DNA of 64,000 bases from Burkholderiales bacterium (GTDB lineage Bacteria; Pseudomonadota; Gammaproteobacteria; Burkholderiales; Usitatibacteraceae): NCBI GenBank assembly GCA_019634955.1, contig JAHCAK010000017.1, positions 19,131 to 83,130 of the forward strand, in the 5' to 3' direction. A program made the position numbers and the translations under genes. Positions 37,463-45,898 of this stretch are shown piece after piece. How positions within the stretch are numbered: the stretch's first letter is position 1; each line of letters starts with the position of its first letter. The notes beneath the pieces are model-generated. The model made no database searches and was not told the DNA's origin. It saw only the letters and a list, made by a program, of their open reading frames with translations.

Positions 37463-38509
37463 TCAGCCGCCGACGAATGCGTCCTTGTTGGCGGCCTTGG
37501 AGCGCGCCTCGGGGATCGAGATGAGGTTCCTCTTCACGAGGTCCTGCAGGTTCTGGTCCAGCGTCTGCATGCCGAGCGCCTGGCCGGTCTGGATGGACGA
37601 GTACATCTGCGCGACCTTCGCCTCGCGGATGAGGTTGCGGATGGCGGGGGTGCCGATCATGATCTCGTGCGCCGCCACGCGGCCGCTGCCGTCCTTGGTC
37701 TTGCAGAGCGTCTGCGAGATCACGGCGCGAAGCGACTCCGAGAGCATCGCGCGGATCATCTCCTTCTCCGCCGCCGGGAACACGTCGATGATCCGGTCGA
37801 CCGTCTTCGCGGCGGACGACGTGTGCAGCGTCCCGAACACGAGGTGGCCCGTCTCGGCCGCGGTCATCGCGAGGCGGATGGTCTCGAGGTCGCGCATCTC
37901 GCCCACGAGGATGATGTCCGGGTCCTCGCGAAGGGCGCTGCGCAGCGCGTTGGAGAACGACAGCGTGTGCGGCCCCACCTCGCGCTGGTTGATGAGGCAC
38001 TTCTTGGCCTCGTGCACGAACTCGATCGGGTCCTCCACCGTGAGGATGTGGCCGTACTCGTTCTCGTTCACGTCGTTGATCATCGCCGCGAGCGTGGTCG
38101 ACTTGCCCGAGCCCGTCGGGCCCGTCACGAGCACGAGGCCCCGCGGGTACTTGGCGATCTCGGCGAAGATCTTGGGCGCGTGCAGGTCCTCCAGCGTGAG
38201 CACCTTCGAGGGAATCGTCCGGAACACGGCACCGGCGCCGCGGTTCTGGTTGAAGGCGTTGACGCGGAAGCGCGCGAGGTTGGGGATCTCGAAGGAGAAG
38301 TCGACCTCCAGCGTCTCCTCGTACACCTTGCGCTGGGAGTCGTTCATGATGTCGTAGACCATCCCGTGCACGTCCTTGTGCTCGAGCGGCGGCACGTTGA
38401 TGCGGCGCACGTCGCCGTGCACGCGGATCATGGGCGGCAGGCCCGCGGACAGGTGCAGGTCGCTGGCCTTGTTCTTCACGGAGAATGCGAGGAGCTCGGC
38501 GATGTCCAT
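37463..38509 (-). CDS. pilT: Type IV pilus retraction ATPase PilT
   Basis: 348-residue hexameric ATPase powering pilus retraction and twitching. N-terminal MDIAELLAFSVKNKASDLHL is the classic PilT start; Walker A is VTGPTGSGKSTTLAAMI, Walker B IILVGEMRDLETIRLA, His box TGHLVFGTLHT, and the conserved AIRNLIRE motif needed for retraction is present near residue 285. ATG 38509 is preferred over a far upstream ATG at 38698, which lies inside the divergent yggS gene. pilT-pilU form a unit divergent from yggS-proC-yggT, a conserved proteobacterial arrangement. Confidence 0.97.
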   Translation of the reverse strand: MDIAELLAFSVKNKASDLHLSAGLPPMIRVHGDVRRINVPPLEHKDVHGMVYDIMNDSQRKVYEETLEVDFSFEIPNLARFRVNAFNQNRGAGAVFRTIPSKVLTLEDLHAPKIFAEIAKYPRGLVLVTGPTGSGKSTTLAAMINDVNENEYGHILTVEDPIEFVHEAKKCLINQREVGPHTLSFSNALRSALREDPDIILVGEMRDLETIRLAMTAAETGHLVFGTLHTSSAAKTVDRIIDVFPAAEKEMIRAMLSESLRAVISQTLCKTKDGSGRVAAHEIMIGTPAIRNLIREAKVAQMYSSIQTGQALGMQTLDQNLQDLVKRNLISIPEARSKAANKDAFVGG

Positions 38510-38600
38510 CTCTTCTTTCTCGCGGGCGGTGGAAGGGAACGGCGCTCGGGCGGGAGAGGCTCGGGGCCAGAGTAGAATGCGCCAGTTGAGCGAGCCGATT

Positions 38601-39296
38601 ATGTCTCCAATCGCCGAAAACCTGCAAGAAGCCAGAAGGCGCATTTCCGAGGCGTTACAAGGGGATAGCCGCGTCGTCACGCTGGTGGCCGTCTCCAAGA
38701 CCCATCCGCCGGAAATGGTGCGCGAGGCCTGGGCGGCCGGGCAGCGCGACTTCGGCGAGAACTACGTGCAGGAAGGCGTGGCCAAGATCGCGGCGCTCGC
38801 GGACCTCGCGGCGACCTGGCACTTCATCGGCGCGCTGCAGAGCAACAAGGCGCGAGAGGTCGCCGAGCGCTTCGACTGGGTGCACGGCGTGGACCGCGCG
38901 AAGATCGCCGACCTCCTGTCGCGCCACCGGCCGGCCGGGCGCGCGCCGCTGCAGGTGTGCGTGGAGGTGAACATCAGCGAGGAGGCGACCAAGTCCGGCG
39001 TGAAGCCCGGCGAGGCGCTGGCGCTCGCCCGGCACGTGGCCTCGCTCCCCGGGCTGCGCTTGCGCGGCCTCATGGGCATGGCGAGCCCCTCGGGCGACGA
39101 GGCGAAGGCCCGCGGCGAGTTCGCCGTGCTGCGCCGCGAGCTGGAGGCGATCCGCGCCGCCGGCATCGCGTGCGACACGCTTTCCATGGGCATGAGCCAG
39201 GACTGGCGCGCGGCGCTGGCCGAGGGCGCAACGATGCTTCGCATCGGCACGGCGATCTTCGGCGCCCGCGAGGCGCACGCGTGGAGGGCGGCATGA
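38601..39296 (+). CDS. yggS: PLP homeostasis protein (YggS/PROSC family)
   Basis: 231-residue PLP-binding TIM-barrel protein without known catalysis; it balances B6 vitamers and indirectly amino-acid pools. The PLP Lys is in LVAVSKTHPPEMV near residue 36; further signatures are FGENYVQEG, WHFIGALQSNKAR and LSMGMSQDWRAALAEGATMLRIGTAIFG in two adjoining blocks. Start taken at ATG 38601; another in-frame ATG at 38577 follows a TAGAAT -10-like hexamer so closely that it would be upstream of the transcript start. The proC ATG overlaps its stop. Confidence 0.95.
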   Translation: MSPIAENLQEARRRISEALQGDSRVVTLVAVSKTHPPEMVREAWAAGQRDFGENYVQEGVAKIAALADLAATWHFIGALQSNKAREVAERFDWVHGVDRAKIADLLSRHRPAGRAPLQVCVEVNISEEATKSGVKPGEALALARHVASLPGLRLRGLMGMASPSGDEAKARGEFAVLRRELEAIRAAGIACDTLSMGMSQDWRAALAEGATMLRIGTAIFGAREAHAWRAA

Positions 39297-40102
39297 AGGT
39301 GGCCTTCATCGGCGGCGGCAACATGGGCGCGGCCATCATCGGGGGCCTCGTGGGCAAGGGCTTCGCGGGGGCCGGCATCACCGTGGTGGAGCCGGGCGCG
39401 GCGTCCCGGGAGTCGCTCGCTTCCCGCTTCGGCGTGGCCGTGCGCGAGTCGGCGGCGGGCCTGCCGGCGCAGGAGGCGATCGTGCTCGCGGTGAAGCCCC
39501 AGCAGATGCGCGAGGCCGTGCGTCCGCTGCTTCCGCTCGACCCGGCCACCGTCGTGGTCACCATCGCCGCCGGCATCCGCATCGCCGACCTCTCGCGCTG
39601 GCTCGGGGGGCACGCGGCGATCGTGCGCGCCATGCCCAACACGCCGGCGCTGGTGCACGCGGGCATCACCGGCCTCTTCGCGCCGCCGTCGGTCGACGCC
39701 TCCGGCCGCGCGCGCGCCGAGGCCCTGCTCGCCGCCGTGGGCGACACGGTGTGGCTGCCGCGCGAGGAGGATCTCGACGCGGTGACCGCCGTCTCCGGCA
39801 GCGGCCCGGCCTATGTCTTCTACTTCATCGAGGCGCTGGAGCGCGCGGCCGTCGAGCTGGGCATCGCGCCCGGCCCGGCGCGGCAGCTCGCGCTCGCGAC
39901 CTTCCTCGGCGCGGCGAAGCTCGCGCGGGCGCGGGGCGAGGACCCCGCGGTGCTGCGCGCGCAGGTGACCTCGAAGGGCGGGACGACGGAGCGCGCGCTG
40001 GGCGAGATGGAGGCCGCGGGCCTCAAGGCGCGCTTCGTGGAGGCGGTGAAGGCCGCGCGGGAGCGCTCGCGCGAGCTGGGCGAAGAGTTCGGGAAGGGCT
40101 AG
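39293..40102 (+). CDS. proC: Pyrroline-5-carboxylate reductase
   Basis: Last step of proline synthesis, reducing pyrroline-5-carboxylate with NAD(P)H. 269 residues. The Rossmann motif is AFIGGGNMGAAIIGGL at the N-terminus; VRAMPNTPALVHAGITGL and the C-terminal signature AVSGSGPAYVFYFIEAL plus VTSKGGTTERAL are complete. It overlaps yggS by four bases and is followed by yggT after six. proA, another proline gene, lies at 48-50 kb. Confidence 0.97.
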   Translation: MKVAFIGGGNMGAAIIGGLVGKGFAGAGITVVEPGAASRESLASRFGVAVRESAAGLPAQEAIVLAVKPQQMREAVRPLLPLDPATVVVTIAAGIRIADLSRWLGGHAAIVRAMPNTPALVHAGITGLFAPPSVDASGRARAEALLAAVGDTVWLPREEDLDAVTAVSGSGPAYVFYFIEALERAAVELGIAPGPARQLALATFLGAAKLARARGEDPAVLRAQVTSKGGTTERALGEMEAAGLKARFVEAVKAARERSRELGEEFGKG

Positions 40103-40108
40103 CCGCGC

Positions 40109-40693
40109 ATGCTCACCCAGGCCCTCGCCTTCGTCATCGAGACGATCTTCAACATCTTCATCCTCACGGCGCTGGTGCGCTTCTGGATGCAGGTGCTGCG
40201 CGCGCCGGCGAGGAACCCGCTCGCGCAGTTCACGATGGCGCTCACCGACTTCGCCGTGAAGCCGATGCGCCGCCTGCTGCCGGGCTTCTTCAAGCTGGAC
40301 GTGGCCTCGCTTGCCGTGGCCTGGATCGCGGAAGTGATCCTGCTCGCGATCGTGTCGCTGCTGCAGGGCGTGGAGATCGTGAACGGGACGGCGCTCTCCG
40401 TGCTCCTCTTCCTCGCGCTGGTGAAGCTGCTGCGCCTCACCGTCTACATCATCATGGGCGCGGTGTTCCTGCAGGCGATCCTCTCCTGGGTGAACCCCTA
40501 CCACCCGGTGGCGCCGTTCTTCGAGGCGATGACCCGCCCCTTCCTCAAGCCCTTCCAGCGCGCCATCCCGCCCATCGGCGGGGTGGACATCACCCCGGTG
40601 CTCGTCCTCATCGCCTGCCAGCTGGTGCTCATGCTGCCGGTGGCCTGGCTGGAGGGCGAGGCGCTGCGCATGATCGCCCGCTTCGCCCTCTAG
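40109..40693 (+). CDS. yggT: YggT family membrane protein
   Basis: 194 residues with two YGGT repeats, each with paired hydrophobic helices and the family tail segments RNPLAQFTMALTDFAVKPMRR and WVNPYHPVAPFFEAMTRPF ending in KPFQRAIPPIGGVDITPVL. Conserved third gene of yggS-proC-yggT. Function is not established; proposed roles include membrane/osmotic homeostasis. Start at ATG 40109, six bases after proC. Confidence 0.93.
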   Translation: MLTQALAFVIETIFNIFILTALVRFWMQVLRAPARNPLAQFTMALTDFAVKPMRRLLPGFFKLDVASLAVAWIAEVILLAIVSLLQGVEIVNGTALSVLLFLALVKLLRLTVYIIMGAVFLQAILSWVNPYHPVAPFFEAMTRPFLKPFQRAIPPIGGVDITPVLVLIACQLVLMLPVAWLEGEALRMIARFAL

Positions 40694-40797
40694 GGCGCCT
40701 TCTCCCCGGGGCGGGTGTGCGAAACCGCACCGCCCCGCGCGGAATATTCCATCCGTAACCATCGCATTCCTCCGGCGAGCGAGGCGGCGGGGATGCG

Positions 40798-40816
40798 TAG
40801 TCTGGGCACCAACGCG
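40798..40816 (+). promoter_or_regulatory. Promoter-like element shared with 41372-41390 (copy 1)
   Basis: TAGTCT at 40798-40803 followed, starting 11 bases from its first base, by CCAACGCG (40809-40816). The same two blocks with identical spacing occur at 41372-41390 ahead of the paralogous mini-gene. TAGTCT would serve as a -10, with transcription starting within or just after the second block. No strong -35 is visible. Confidence 0.35.
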
Positions 40817-40886
40817 AAACGCCAGTTCGCGCCGCCCGGAGCCGGCAGCTTCCTGCCGGGGGCAGAAGGACAGGAAAGGAAATGCC

Positions 40887-41096
40887 ATGGAACTCATCGC
40901 CGCCGCCGTCGCCGCCTACGCCGTCTTCATCCCGGTCTTCCTCGCGCTCGAGGTCGCCACGCCGCACCCCGGCGCCGCCCGCTACCCGGTCGCGATGCCG
41001 TCCGCCGAGGAGGCCGCGGCCGCCTGGCTGGCCGCCCACCCCCTGAAGGCCCCGGCCGCCGCCGCCAACGACGCCTTCGAGCGCATCGCCGCCTGA
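40887..41096 (+). CDS. Mini membrane protein of unknown function (copy 1)
   Basis: 69 residues: a single hydrophobic helix at the N-terminus (LIAAAVAAYAVFIPVFLAL), then an Ala/Pro-rich tail ending AANDAFERIAA. AGGAAAGGA sits just before the ATG, so it is probably translated. The tail resembles the end of the 77-residue protein at 41465-41698 (PANDPDFRRAA), suggesting duplicated genes. Predicted to be an inner-membrane small protein with its tail in the cytoplasm. No family recognised. Confidence 0.6.
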   Translation: MELIAAAVAAYAVFIPVFLALEVATPHPGAARYPVAMPSAEEAAAAWLAAHPLKAPAAAANDAFERIAA

Positions 41097-41110
41097 GCCC
41101 GGAGCGCGCC

Positions 41111-41284
41111 ATGGATCTCTCCCCCTTCGCGATCGCCCTGGTGGTCGTCTCCCTGCCCATCGTCGGGTTCGTGGCCGTGGCCGCCTGGCTGGCCGAGCGC
41201 CGGATCGGGCGGGTGCGGCTGGTCGACCGAACCGGCAAGACGGTGGCCGAGGTGGTCCTGGGCCACCCCGACGAGCGCGGCTGA
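41111..41284 (+). CDS. Mini membrane protein of unknown function
   Basis: 57 residues: a hydrophobic helix (FAIALVVVSLPIVGFVAVAAWLA, about residues 6-28 read in two blocks) followed by a short basic/beta tail RRIGRVRLVDRTGKTV and VLGHPDERG. The ATG at 41111 follows the stop of the previous mini-gene by 14 bases, with GGAGCG upstream. Hydrophobic-then-charged design and tight spacing make it a plausible real gene rather than noise. No homologous family recognised. Confidence 0.5.
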   Translation: MDLSPFAIALVVVSLPIVGFVAVAAWLAERRIGRVRLVDRTGKTVAEVVLGHPDERG

Positions 41285-41371
41285 CCCGCCCATACCCCCC
41301 GCCCGGACGCGTTTCGGACCCGGATTTCGCCAGTTCGTCGCATCGCGCTGGCGGCACGGGGGGGCGGGGCC

Positions 41372-41390
41372 TAGATTGCGGTCCAACGCG
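41372..41390 (+). promoter_or_regulatory. Promoter-like element shared with 40798-40816 (copy 2)
   Basis: TAGATT at 41372-41377 and CCAACGCG at 41383-41390, with the same spacing as the copy 574 bp upstream. It precedes the third mini-gene by a ~75-nt leader. The paired recurrence supports a shared regulator or sigma factor for the two paralogous mini-genes. Confidence 0.35.
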
Positions 41391-41464
41391 GGACGAAACC
41401 CGCGGCGCCCCCCGGAAAGGGGCCGGAAACGAACCCGACAACGACACAGCCCAGGAGACCGAAA

Positions 41465-41698
41465 ATGTTCATGCTCACCGAAAACGCCGCCCTGCTCCTC
41501 GCCGTCGCCGCGCCCGTCCTCACGCTCGCCGCGATGAACCTCGCCCTCGCCCTCGGTGGCGAGCGTGGCACCCTGCTCCTGCCGGGCCTGGGCCCGCTCG
41601 AGGTGACGCGCCGCGCCGCCAACGCGCTGCCCGCCGCCTCGGCCCCCGCCGGCCGCGAAGCGCCCGCCAACGACCCGGATTTCCGCCGCGCCGCCTGA
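41465..41698 (+). CDS. Mini membrane protein of unknown function (copy 2)
   Basis: 77 residues. A hydrophobic helix (LLLAVAAPVLTLAAMNLALA) is followed by a Gly/Ala/Pro tail ending PANDPDFRRAA, alike in its last residues to the 69-residue protein 0.6 kb upstream. AGGAGA lies 8 bases before ATG 41465; an alternative ATG two codons later is possible. A strong intrinsic terminator follows 66 bases after the stop, which supports a real transcript. Function unknown. Confidence 0.6.
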   Translation: MFMLTENAALLLAVAAPVLTLAAMNLALALGGERGTLLLPGLGPLEVTRRAANALPAASAPAGREAPANDPDFRRAA

Positions 41699-41763
41699 AC
41701 CGGGCAGCGCCCCGAGCCGCCCCCGAGGCGGCCGTCTCCCGGGCCAACCGTTTCCTCCCCCCT

Positions 41764-41793
41764 GGCCGGACACCGCGTCCGGCCGTTTTTTTT
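41764..41793 (+). terminator. Intrinsic terminator after the mini-gene cluster
   Basis: Perfect 8-bp stem GGCCGGAC/GTCCGGCC (41764-41771 and 41777-41784) with a 5-base loop, then G and eight T (41786-41793). A textbook rho-independent terminator on the plus strand; it separates the mini-genes from the GTPase gene. Confidence 0.92.
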
Positions 41794-41810
41794 CCTGTGA
41801 CGGGAAGCAC

Positions 41811-41839
41811 TTAAGGCCGCCGGGCCTCTCGGGTACACT
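41811..41839 (+). promoter_or_regulatory. Predicted promoter for the dynamin-like GTPase gene
   Basis: TTAAGG (41811-41816) and TACACT (41834-41839) separated by exactly 17 bases, directly after the terminator and 24 bases before the GTG start. The -10 matches four of six consensus positions, the -35 about half. Confidence 0.35.
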
Positions 41840-41863
41840 GGCACCTCCCGACCAAGGCCGCCC

Positions 41864-44401
41864 GTGACCCCCGCCACTCCCGTCGACGCCCGCTTCGAAG
41901 GCGAGATCGCCCGCTACAACCGCTGGCGGGAGGACCTCACGCGGTCCGTCACGGCCTACCACGACTGGCTGGAGTCCAACGGCCAGCTCGACGTCCAGCA
42001 GTCCATCCGCTTCTACGACCTGCTGGAGAACCTGAACAAGGGCCGGCTCATGCTCGCCTTCCTCGCGGAGTTCTCGCGCGGGAAGTCCGAGCTCATCAAC
42101 GCGCTCTTCTTCTCCAGCTTCAAGGAGCGGCTCCTGCCCTCCGACGTCGGCCGCACCACGATGTGCCCGACCGAGATCTTCCACGACCCCAGCGAGGAGC
42201 CGTACCTGAAGCTCCTGTCGGTGGAGACGCGCTACCGCGACGAGTCGATCACGCAGCTCAAGAACAACCCCGTGGAGTGGAGCAAGGTGCGCCTCAACAC
42301 GGGCTCGGCCGCGGAGATGAAGAAGGCGCTCGCGGCGCTGGCGGACACGAAGAAGGTCTACGCGCTGGAGGCCCGCATGCTCGGCCTCGCGCCGATGGTG
42401 AACGAGAACGGCGAGCTCCCCGGCGAGGAGGAGCTGGTCGAGGTGCCGGCATGGCGATACGCCATGATCAACTACCCGCACCCGCTGCTCTCCAACGGGC
42501 TGTCGATCCTGGACACGCCGGGGCTCAACGCCCTGGGGATGGAGCCGGAGCTCACCGTCTCCACGCTCCCCGGCGCGCACGCGATCCTCTTCCTGCTCTC
42601 CATCGACACGGGCGTCACCAAGAGCGACCTGGAGATCTGGGACCGCTACGTGAAGCCGGGCCTGCCGCAGAAGATCGCGGTGCTCAACAAGATCGACCTC
42701 ATGTGGGACGAGCTGAAGACCCCGCAGGAGATCGACCGCGCCGTGCAGCGCATGGTGGAGACGACCGCCAAGGCGCTCACGCTGGACGCCGCCCGCATCT
42801 TCCCGCTCTCGGCGCAGAAGGCGCTGCTGGGCAAGATCCGCGAGGACGCGGGCCTGGTGAGGAAGAGCGGCATCGAGGCGCTGGAGAAGTACCTCGCGCA
42901 GGAGATCGTGCCGATGCGCCGGCAGATCCTGTGCAAGGCGGTGATGAACGAGATCGGCGCGATGATGGTCTCCTCGCGCACGGCGGTGGCCAACAAGCAG
43001 CAGGCGAACCAGGCCGCGATGGCGGAGCTGCAGGGCCTCGTCGGCAAGAGCCGCGAGGTGGTCACGAAGCTCTGGCAGAAGATCACGGCGGAGAAGGCGG
43101 CCTACAACGCCGCGCTCGCCGAGTACAAGGTGAACCACGCCAACTTCTCGGCCAAGCGCGCGGCGCTGATGGACATGCTCAACTCCGCGAAGATGGACGC
43201 AATGCTCGCGCAGAGCGCGCAGGCGATGGAGGATTCCTGGACGACCGTGGGCCTGCAGCGGGCGATGCGCGAGCTCTCGCGGCTCATGAGCGCGGATTTC
43301 GAGCGGGTCTTCGCCGCCTCCGAGGACATCAAGAAGCTCATGCAGGGCGTCTACAACACCTTCGTGGAGAAGTTCGGCTTCCAGAGGATGACGCTCCCCT
43401 CGCTGGACCTCGAGCTGCACGCGACCAAGCTCAAGCTCCTCGTGGCCGAGACCGAGGAGTTCAGCCGCGACCCGATCAACGTGGCCAACTACAAGAGCTT
43501 CTTCGTGAAGAAGTTCCACGCCTCGCTGGTGGCCCAGGCGCGCTCGCTCTTCAGCGACGCGCGCGCCCAGAGCGAGCGCTGGGTGCAGGCGGTGACGCTG
43601 CCGCTCGAGATCCAGATGAAGGACCACAAGCAGCAGCTGCAGTCGCGCCTGGACAACCTCTCGAAGATCAACGAGAAGTCCACGGGCATCAACGAGCAGC
43701 TCGCGGAGCTGAAGGCCGTGGGCGAGGGGCTTCGCAAGCAGCGCGAGATGATCGACGGGCTGCTGCAGCGCGTCTCGCGCGAGGAGGCGGTGGCGGCCGC
43801 CGCCCCCGCGCCGGGGCCGGCCGAGGCGACCGCGCCCATGATGCCGCCGGAGCTCATGGAGACCACCAGGCTCTCCGTGTTCGAGGCGCCGCTCACCATC
43901 ACGCGCCGCGCCGCGCGCGCGCAGGAAGTCTTCCGCGAGGTGGCGCACGTGAAGGAGGAGGCGCCCAAGCCCGTGGCGCCGAAGCCCGCCGCGCCGGCCA
44001 AGCCCGCCGCGGCCCCGATGATCTCCGACGACATGCTGGCCGCGCTGGCCAGGCGCGACGCCGACTCGACGCTGAACGAGCGCGCGGCCGCCGCGGACAC
44101 GACGATCAACCAGCGCGGCGCGGACGGGGAGAAGACCCAGCGCCTGCCCGCCTTCGACCCGCGGCTCTACAACCCGGACGGCTCGCGAAAGTCCGCGGAG
44201 CCGGGCGCGCAGCCCCCCGGCGCCGACCGCACGCAGAAGATGAACCCCGGCGACACGCAGAAGCTCGATTTCACGGGCACCCAGAAGCTGGACCCGGGCC
44301 AGACCCAGAAGCTCGCGCCGGAAACGACGCAGAAGCTCGACCTCTCCATCGAGAAGCTGAAGGAGGCGCGGCGCCTCCTGCAGGCGACCCAGAAGACCTG
44401 A
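41864..44401 (+). CDS. Dynamin-like GTPase with C-terminal TQK(L/M) repeat tail
   Basis: 845 residues. The N-terminal GTPase has P-loop EFSRGKSELINAL (K74, S75), TTMCPTE as switch region, DTPGLNAL at 217 and NKID at 275; it keeps the RGKS form common in bacterial dynamin-like proteins. Long helical, coiled-coil-prone stretches span about 370-640. A Pro/Ala linker follows, then a low-complexity tail where threonines T790, T798, T806, T814 and T822 each begin TQKL or TQKM at an exact 8-residue period, with outliers at T758 and T842. Start is GTG 41864. Probably a membrane-remodelling or stress GTPase; the tail may be phosphorylated and bind FHA-type domains (inference). Confidence 0.85.
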   Translation: MTPATPVDARFEGEIARYNRWREDLTRSVTAYHDWLESNGQLDVQQSIRFYDLLENLNKGRLMLAFLAEFSRGKSELINALFFSSFKERLLPSDVGRTTMCPTEIFHDPSEEPYLKLLSVETRYRDESITQLKNNPVEWSKVRLNTGSAAEMKKALAALADTKKVYALEARMLGLAPMVNENGELPGEEELVEVPAWRYAMINYPHPLLSNGLSILDTPGLNALGMEPELTVSTLPGAHAILFLLSIDTGVTKSDLEIWDRYVKPGLPQKIAVLNKIDLMWDELKTPQEIDRAVQRMVETTAKALTLDAARIFPLSAQKALLGKIREDAGLVRKSGIEALEKYLAQEIVPMRRQILCKAVMNEIGAMMVSSRTAVANKQQANQAAMAELQGLVGKSREVVTKLWQKITAEKAAYNAALAEYKVNHANFSAKRAALMDMLNSAKMDAMLAQSAQAMEDSWTTVGLQRAMRELSRLMSADFERVFAASEDIKKLMQGVYNTFVEKFGFQRMTLPSLDLELHATKLKLLVAETEEFSRDPINVANYKSFFVKKFHASLVAQARSLFSDARAQSERWVQAVTLPLEIQMKDHKQQLQSRLDNLSKINEKSTGINEQLAELKAVGEGLRKQREMIDGLLQRVSREEAVAAAAPAPGPAEATAPMMPPELMETTRLSVFEAPLTITRRAARAQEVFREVAHVKEEAPKPVAPKPAAPAKPAAAPMISDDMLAALARRDADSTLNERAAAADTTINQRGADGEKTQRLPAFDPRLYNPDGSRKSAEPGAQPPGADRTQKMNPGDTQKLDFTGTQKLDPGQTQKLAPETTQKLDLSIEKLKEARRLLQATQKT
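44231..44350 (+). repeat. Five 24-bp coding repeats (TQKL/M octapeptides)
   Basis: Five consecutive 24-bp units encode TQKMNPGD, TQKLDFTG, TQKLDPGQ, TQKLAPET and TQKLDLSI. The first three or four residues are fixed while the rest vary, so selection acts on the TQK core and its spacing rather than recent slippage of identical DNA. Confidence 0.9.
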
Positions 44402-44416
44402 GCCCCTCCCCGGCGC

Positions 44417-45871
44417 TCAGGCGAGGATCACGTCGTACTGCTCCTGGGTGTAGGCGGTCTCCACCTGCATCGAGATCGGCTTGGCGATGAAGTCGCCCAG
44501 CATGGTGAGGGCGTTGGCCTCCTCGTCGAGGAACATGTCGATCACGACCTGGGAGGCGAGGATGCGGTACTCGCGCGCGCCGAACTGGCGCTCCGCCCGC
44601 AGGATCTCGCGCAGGATCTCGTAGCAGATGGTCTGCGCGGTCTTCAACTCCCCGCGCCCCGCGCACACCGGGCAGGGCTCGCAGAGCACGTGGGCGAGCG
44701 ACTCGCGCGTGCGCTTCCTCGTCATCTCCACCAGCCCCAGCTGCGAGAAGCCGTTCACGGTGACGCGCGTGCGGTCGCGCGAGAGGGTCTTCCTGAACTC
44801 CGCCAGCACCGCGTCGCGGTGCTCCTGCGTGTCCATGTCGATGAAGTCGACGATGATGATGCCGCCGAGGTTGCGCAGGCGCAGCTGCCGCGCGATCGAC
44901 TGCGCCGCCTCGAGGTTGGTCTTGAAGATCGTGTCGTCGAAGGAGCGCCCCGAGACGAAGCCGCCCGTGTTCACGTCGACCGTGGTGAGGGCTTCCGTCT
45001 GGTCGATGATGAGGTAGCCGCCGCTCTTCAGGTCCACGCGGCGGGCGAGCGCCTTCTCGATCTCCTCCTCCACCGCGAAGAGGTCGAAGAGCGGCCGCTC
45101 GCCGGAGTAGTGCTCCAGCACCGGCAGCGCCTTGGGCGTGTACTTCTCCGCGAACTCCTTCAGCCGGTGGAAGGTCTCGCGCGAGTCGACGATCACGCGC
45201 TCGGTGGTGTCGGTGACCAGGTCGCGAAGCACCCGCGCGGCGAGCGAGAGATCCTGGTAGAGCAGCGCCTGCGGCGGGGCGGTGGATGCCGCGAGCTGGA
45301 TCTGCTTCCACAGCGTGACGAGGTAGTCGATGTCGGCCCGCAGCTCGGCGTCGGTGGCGGTCTCGGCGACGGTGCGCACGATGAAGCCGCCGGATTCGCC
45401 CGCCGGGATGAGGGAGTGGACCTTCTCGCGCAGGTTCTCGCGCTCGGCGACGTCCTCGATCCGCTGCGAGATGCCGATGTGCGGGTCCTGCGGGAGGTAG
45501 ACCAGCAGCCGCCCGGCGATCGAGACCTGCGTGGAGAGCCGCGCGCCCTTGCTGCCGATGGGGTCCTTCACCACCTGCACCAGGAGGACCTGGCCCTCGG
45601 AGAGGATCTTCTCGATGGGCTTCACGGGCCCGTCGCCGTTCCTCGCCATCCAGATGTCGGCCACGTGCAGGAACGCCGCGCGCGCGAGGCCGATCTCCAC
45701 GAACGCCGACTGCATGCCCGGCAGCACCCGGCACACGCGCCCGAGGTAGATGTTGCCGACGATGCCGCGCGAGGAGTCGCGCTCGACGTGCAGCTCCTGC
45801 ACCGCGCCCAGCTCGGTGACGGCGACCCGCGTTTCCTGCGGGGTGACGTTGATGAGGATCTGCTCGTTCAA
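44417..45871 (-). CDS. rng: Ribonuclease G
   Basis: 484-residue endoribonuclease of the RNase E/G family that matures 16S rRNA 5' ends and degrades mRNAs. It has an N-terminal S1 domain (RGIVGNIYLGRVCRVLPGMQ), the 5'-monophosphate sensor region, and the DNase I-like catalytic core with metal ligands in VDVNTGGFVSG and IIIVDFIDMD. The zinc-link CPVCAGRG near residue 405 is present. It lacks the long RNase E scaffold tail. The last gene of the leuS-to-rng run, it is preceded by a 205-bp gap containing a large inverted repeat. Confidence 0.95.
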   Translation of the reverse strand: MNEQILINVTPQETRVAVTELGAVQELHVERDSSRGIVGNIYLGRVCRVLPGMQSAFVEIGLARAAFLHVADIWMARNGDGPVKPIEKILSEGQVLLVQVVKDPIGSKGARLSTQVSIAGRLLVYLPQDPHIGISQRIEDVAERENLREKVHSLIPAGESGGFIVRTVAETATDAELRADIDYLVTLWKQIQLAASTAPPQALLYQDLSLAARVLRDLVTDTTERVIVDSRETFHRLKEFAEKYTPKALPVLEHYSGERPLFDLFAVEEEIEKALARRVDLKSGGYLIIDQTEALTTVDVNTGGFVSGRSFDDTIFKTNLEAAQSIARQLRLRNLGGIIIVDFIDMDTQEHRDAVLAEFRKTLSRDRTRVTVNGFSQLGLVEMTRKRTRESLAHVLCEPCPVCAGRGELKTAQTICYEILREILRAERQFGAREYRILASQVVIDMFLDEEANALTMLGDFIAKPISMQVETAYTQEQYDVILA

Positions 45872-45898
45872 TTTGGGCGCTTCGCGCGTGGGTGGGGT

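Noticed and set aside
44398..44420. CTGAGC/GCTCAG inverted repeat spanning the two convergent stop codons of the GTPase and rng
   Set aside because: Only a 6-bp stem with an 11-base loop and no T-run on either strand; too weak to call a terminator.
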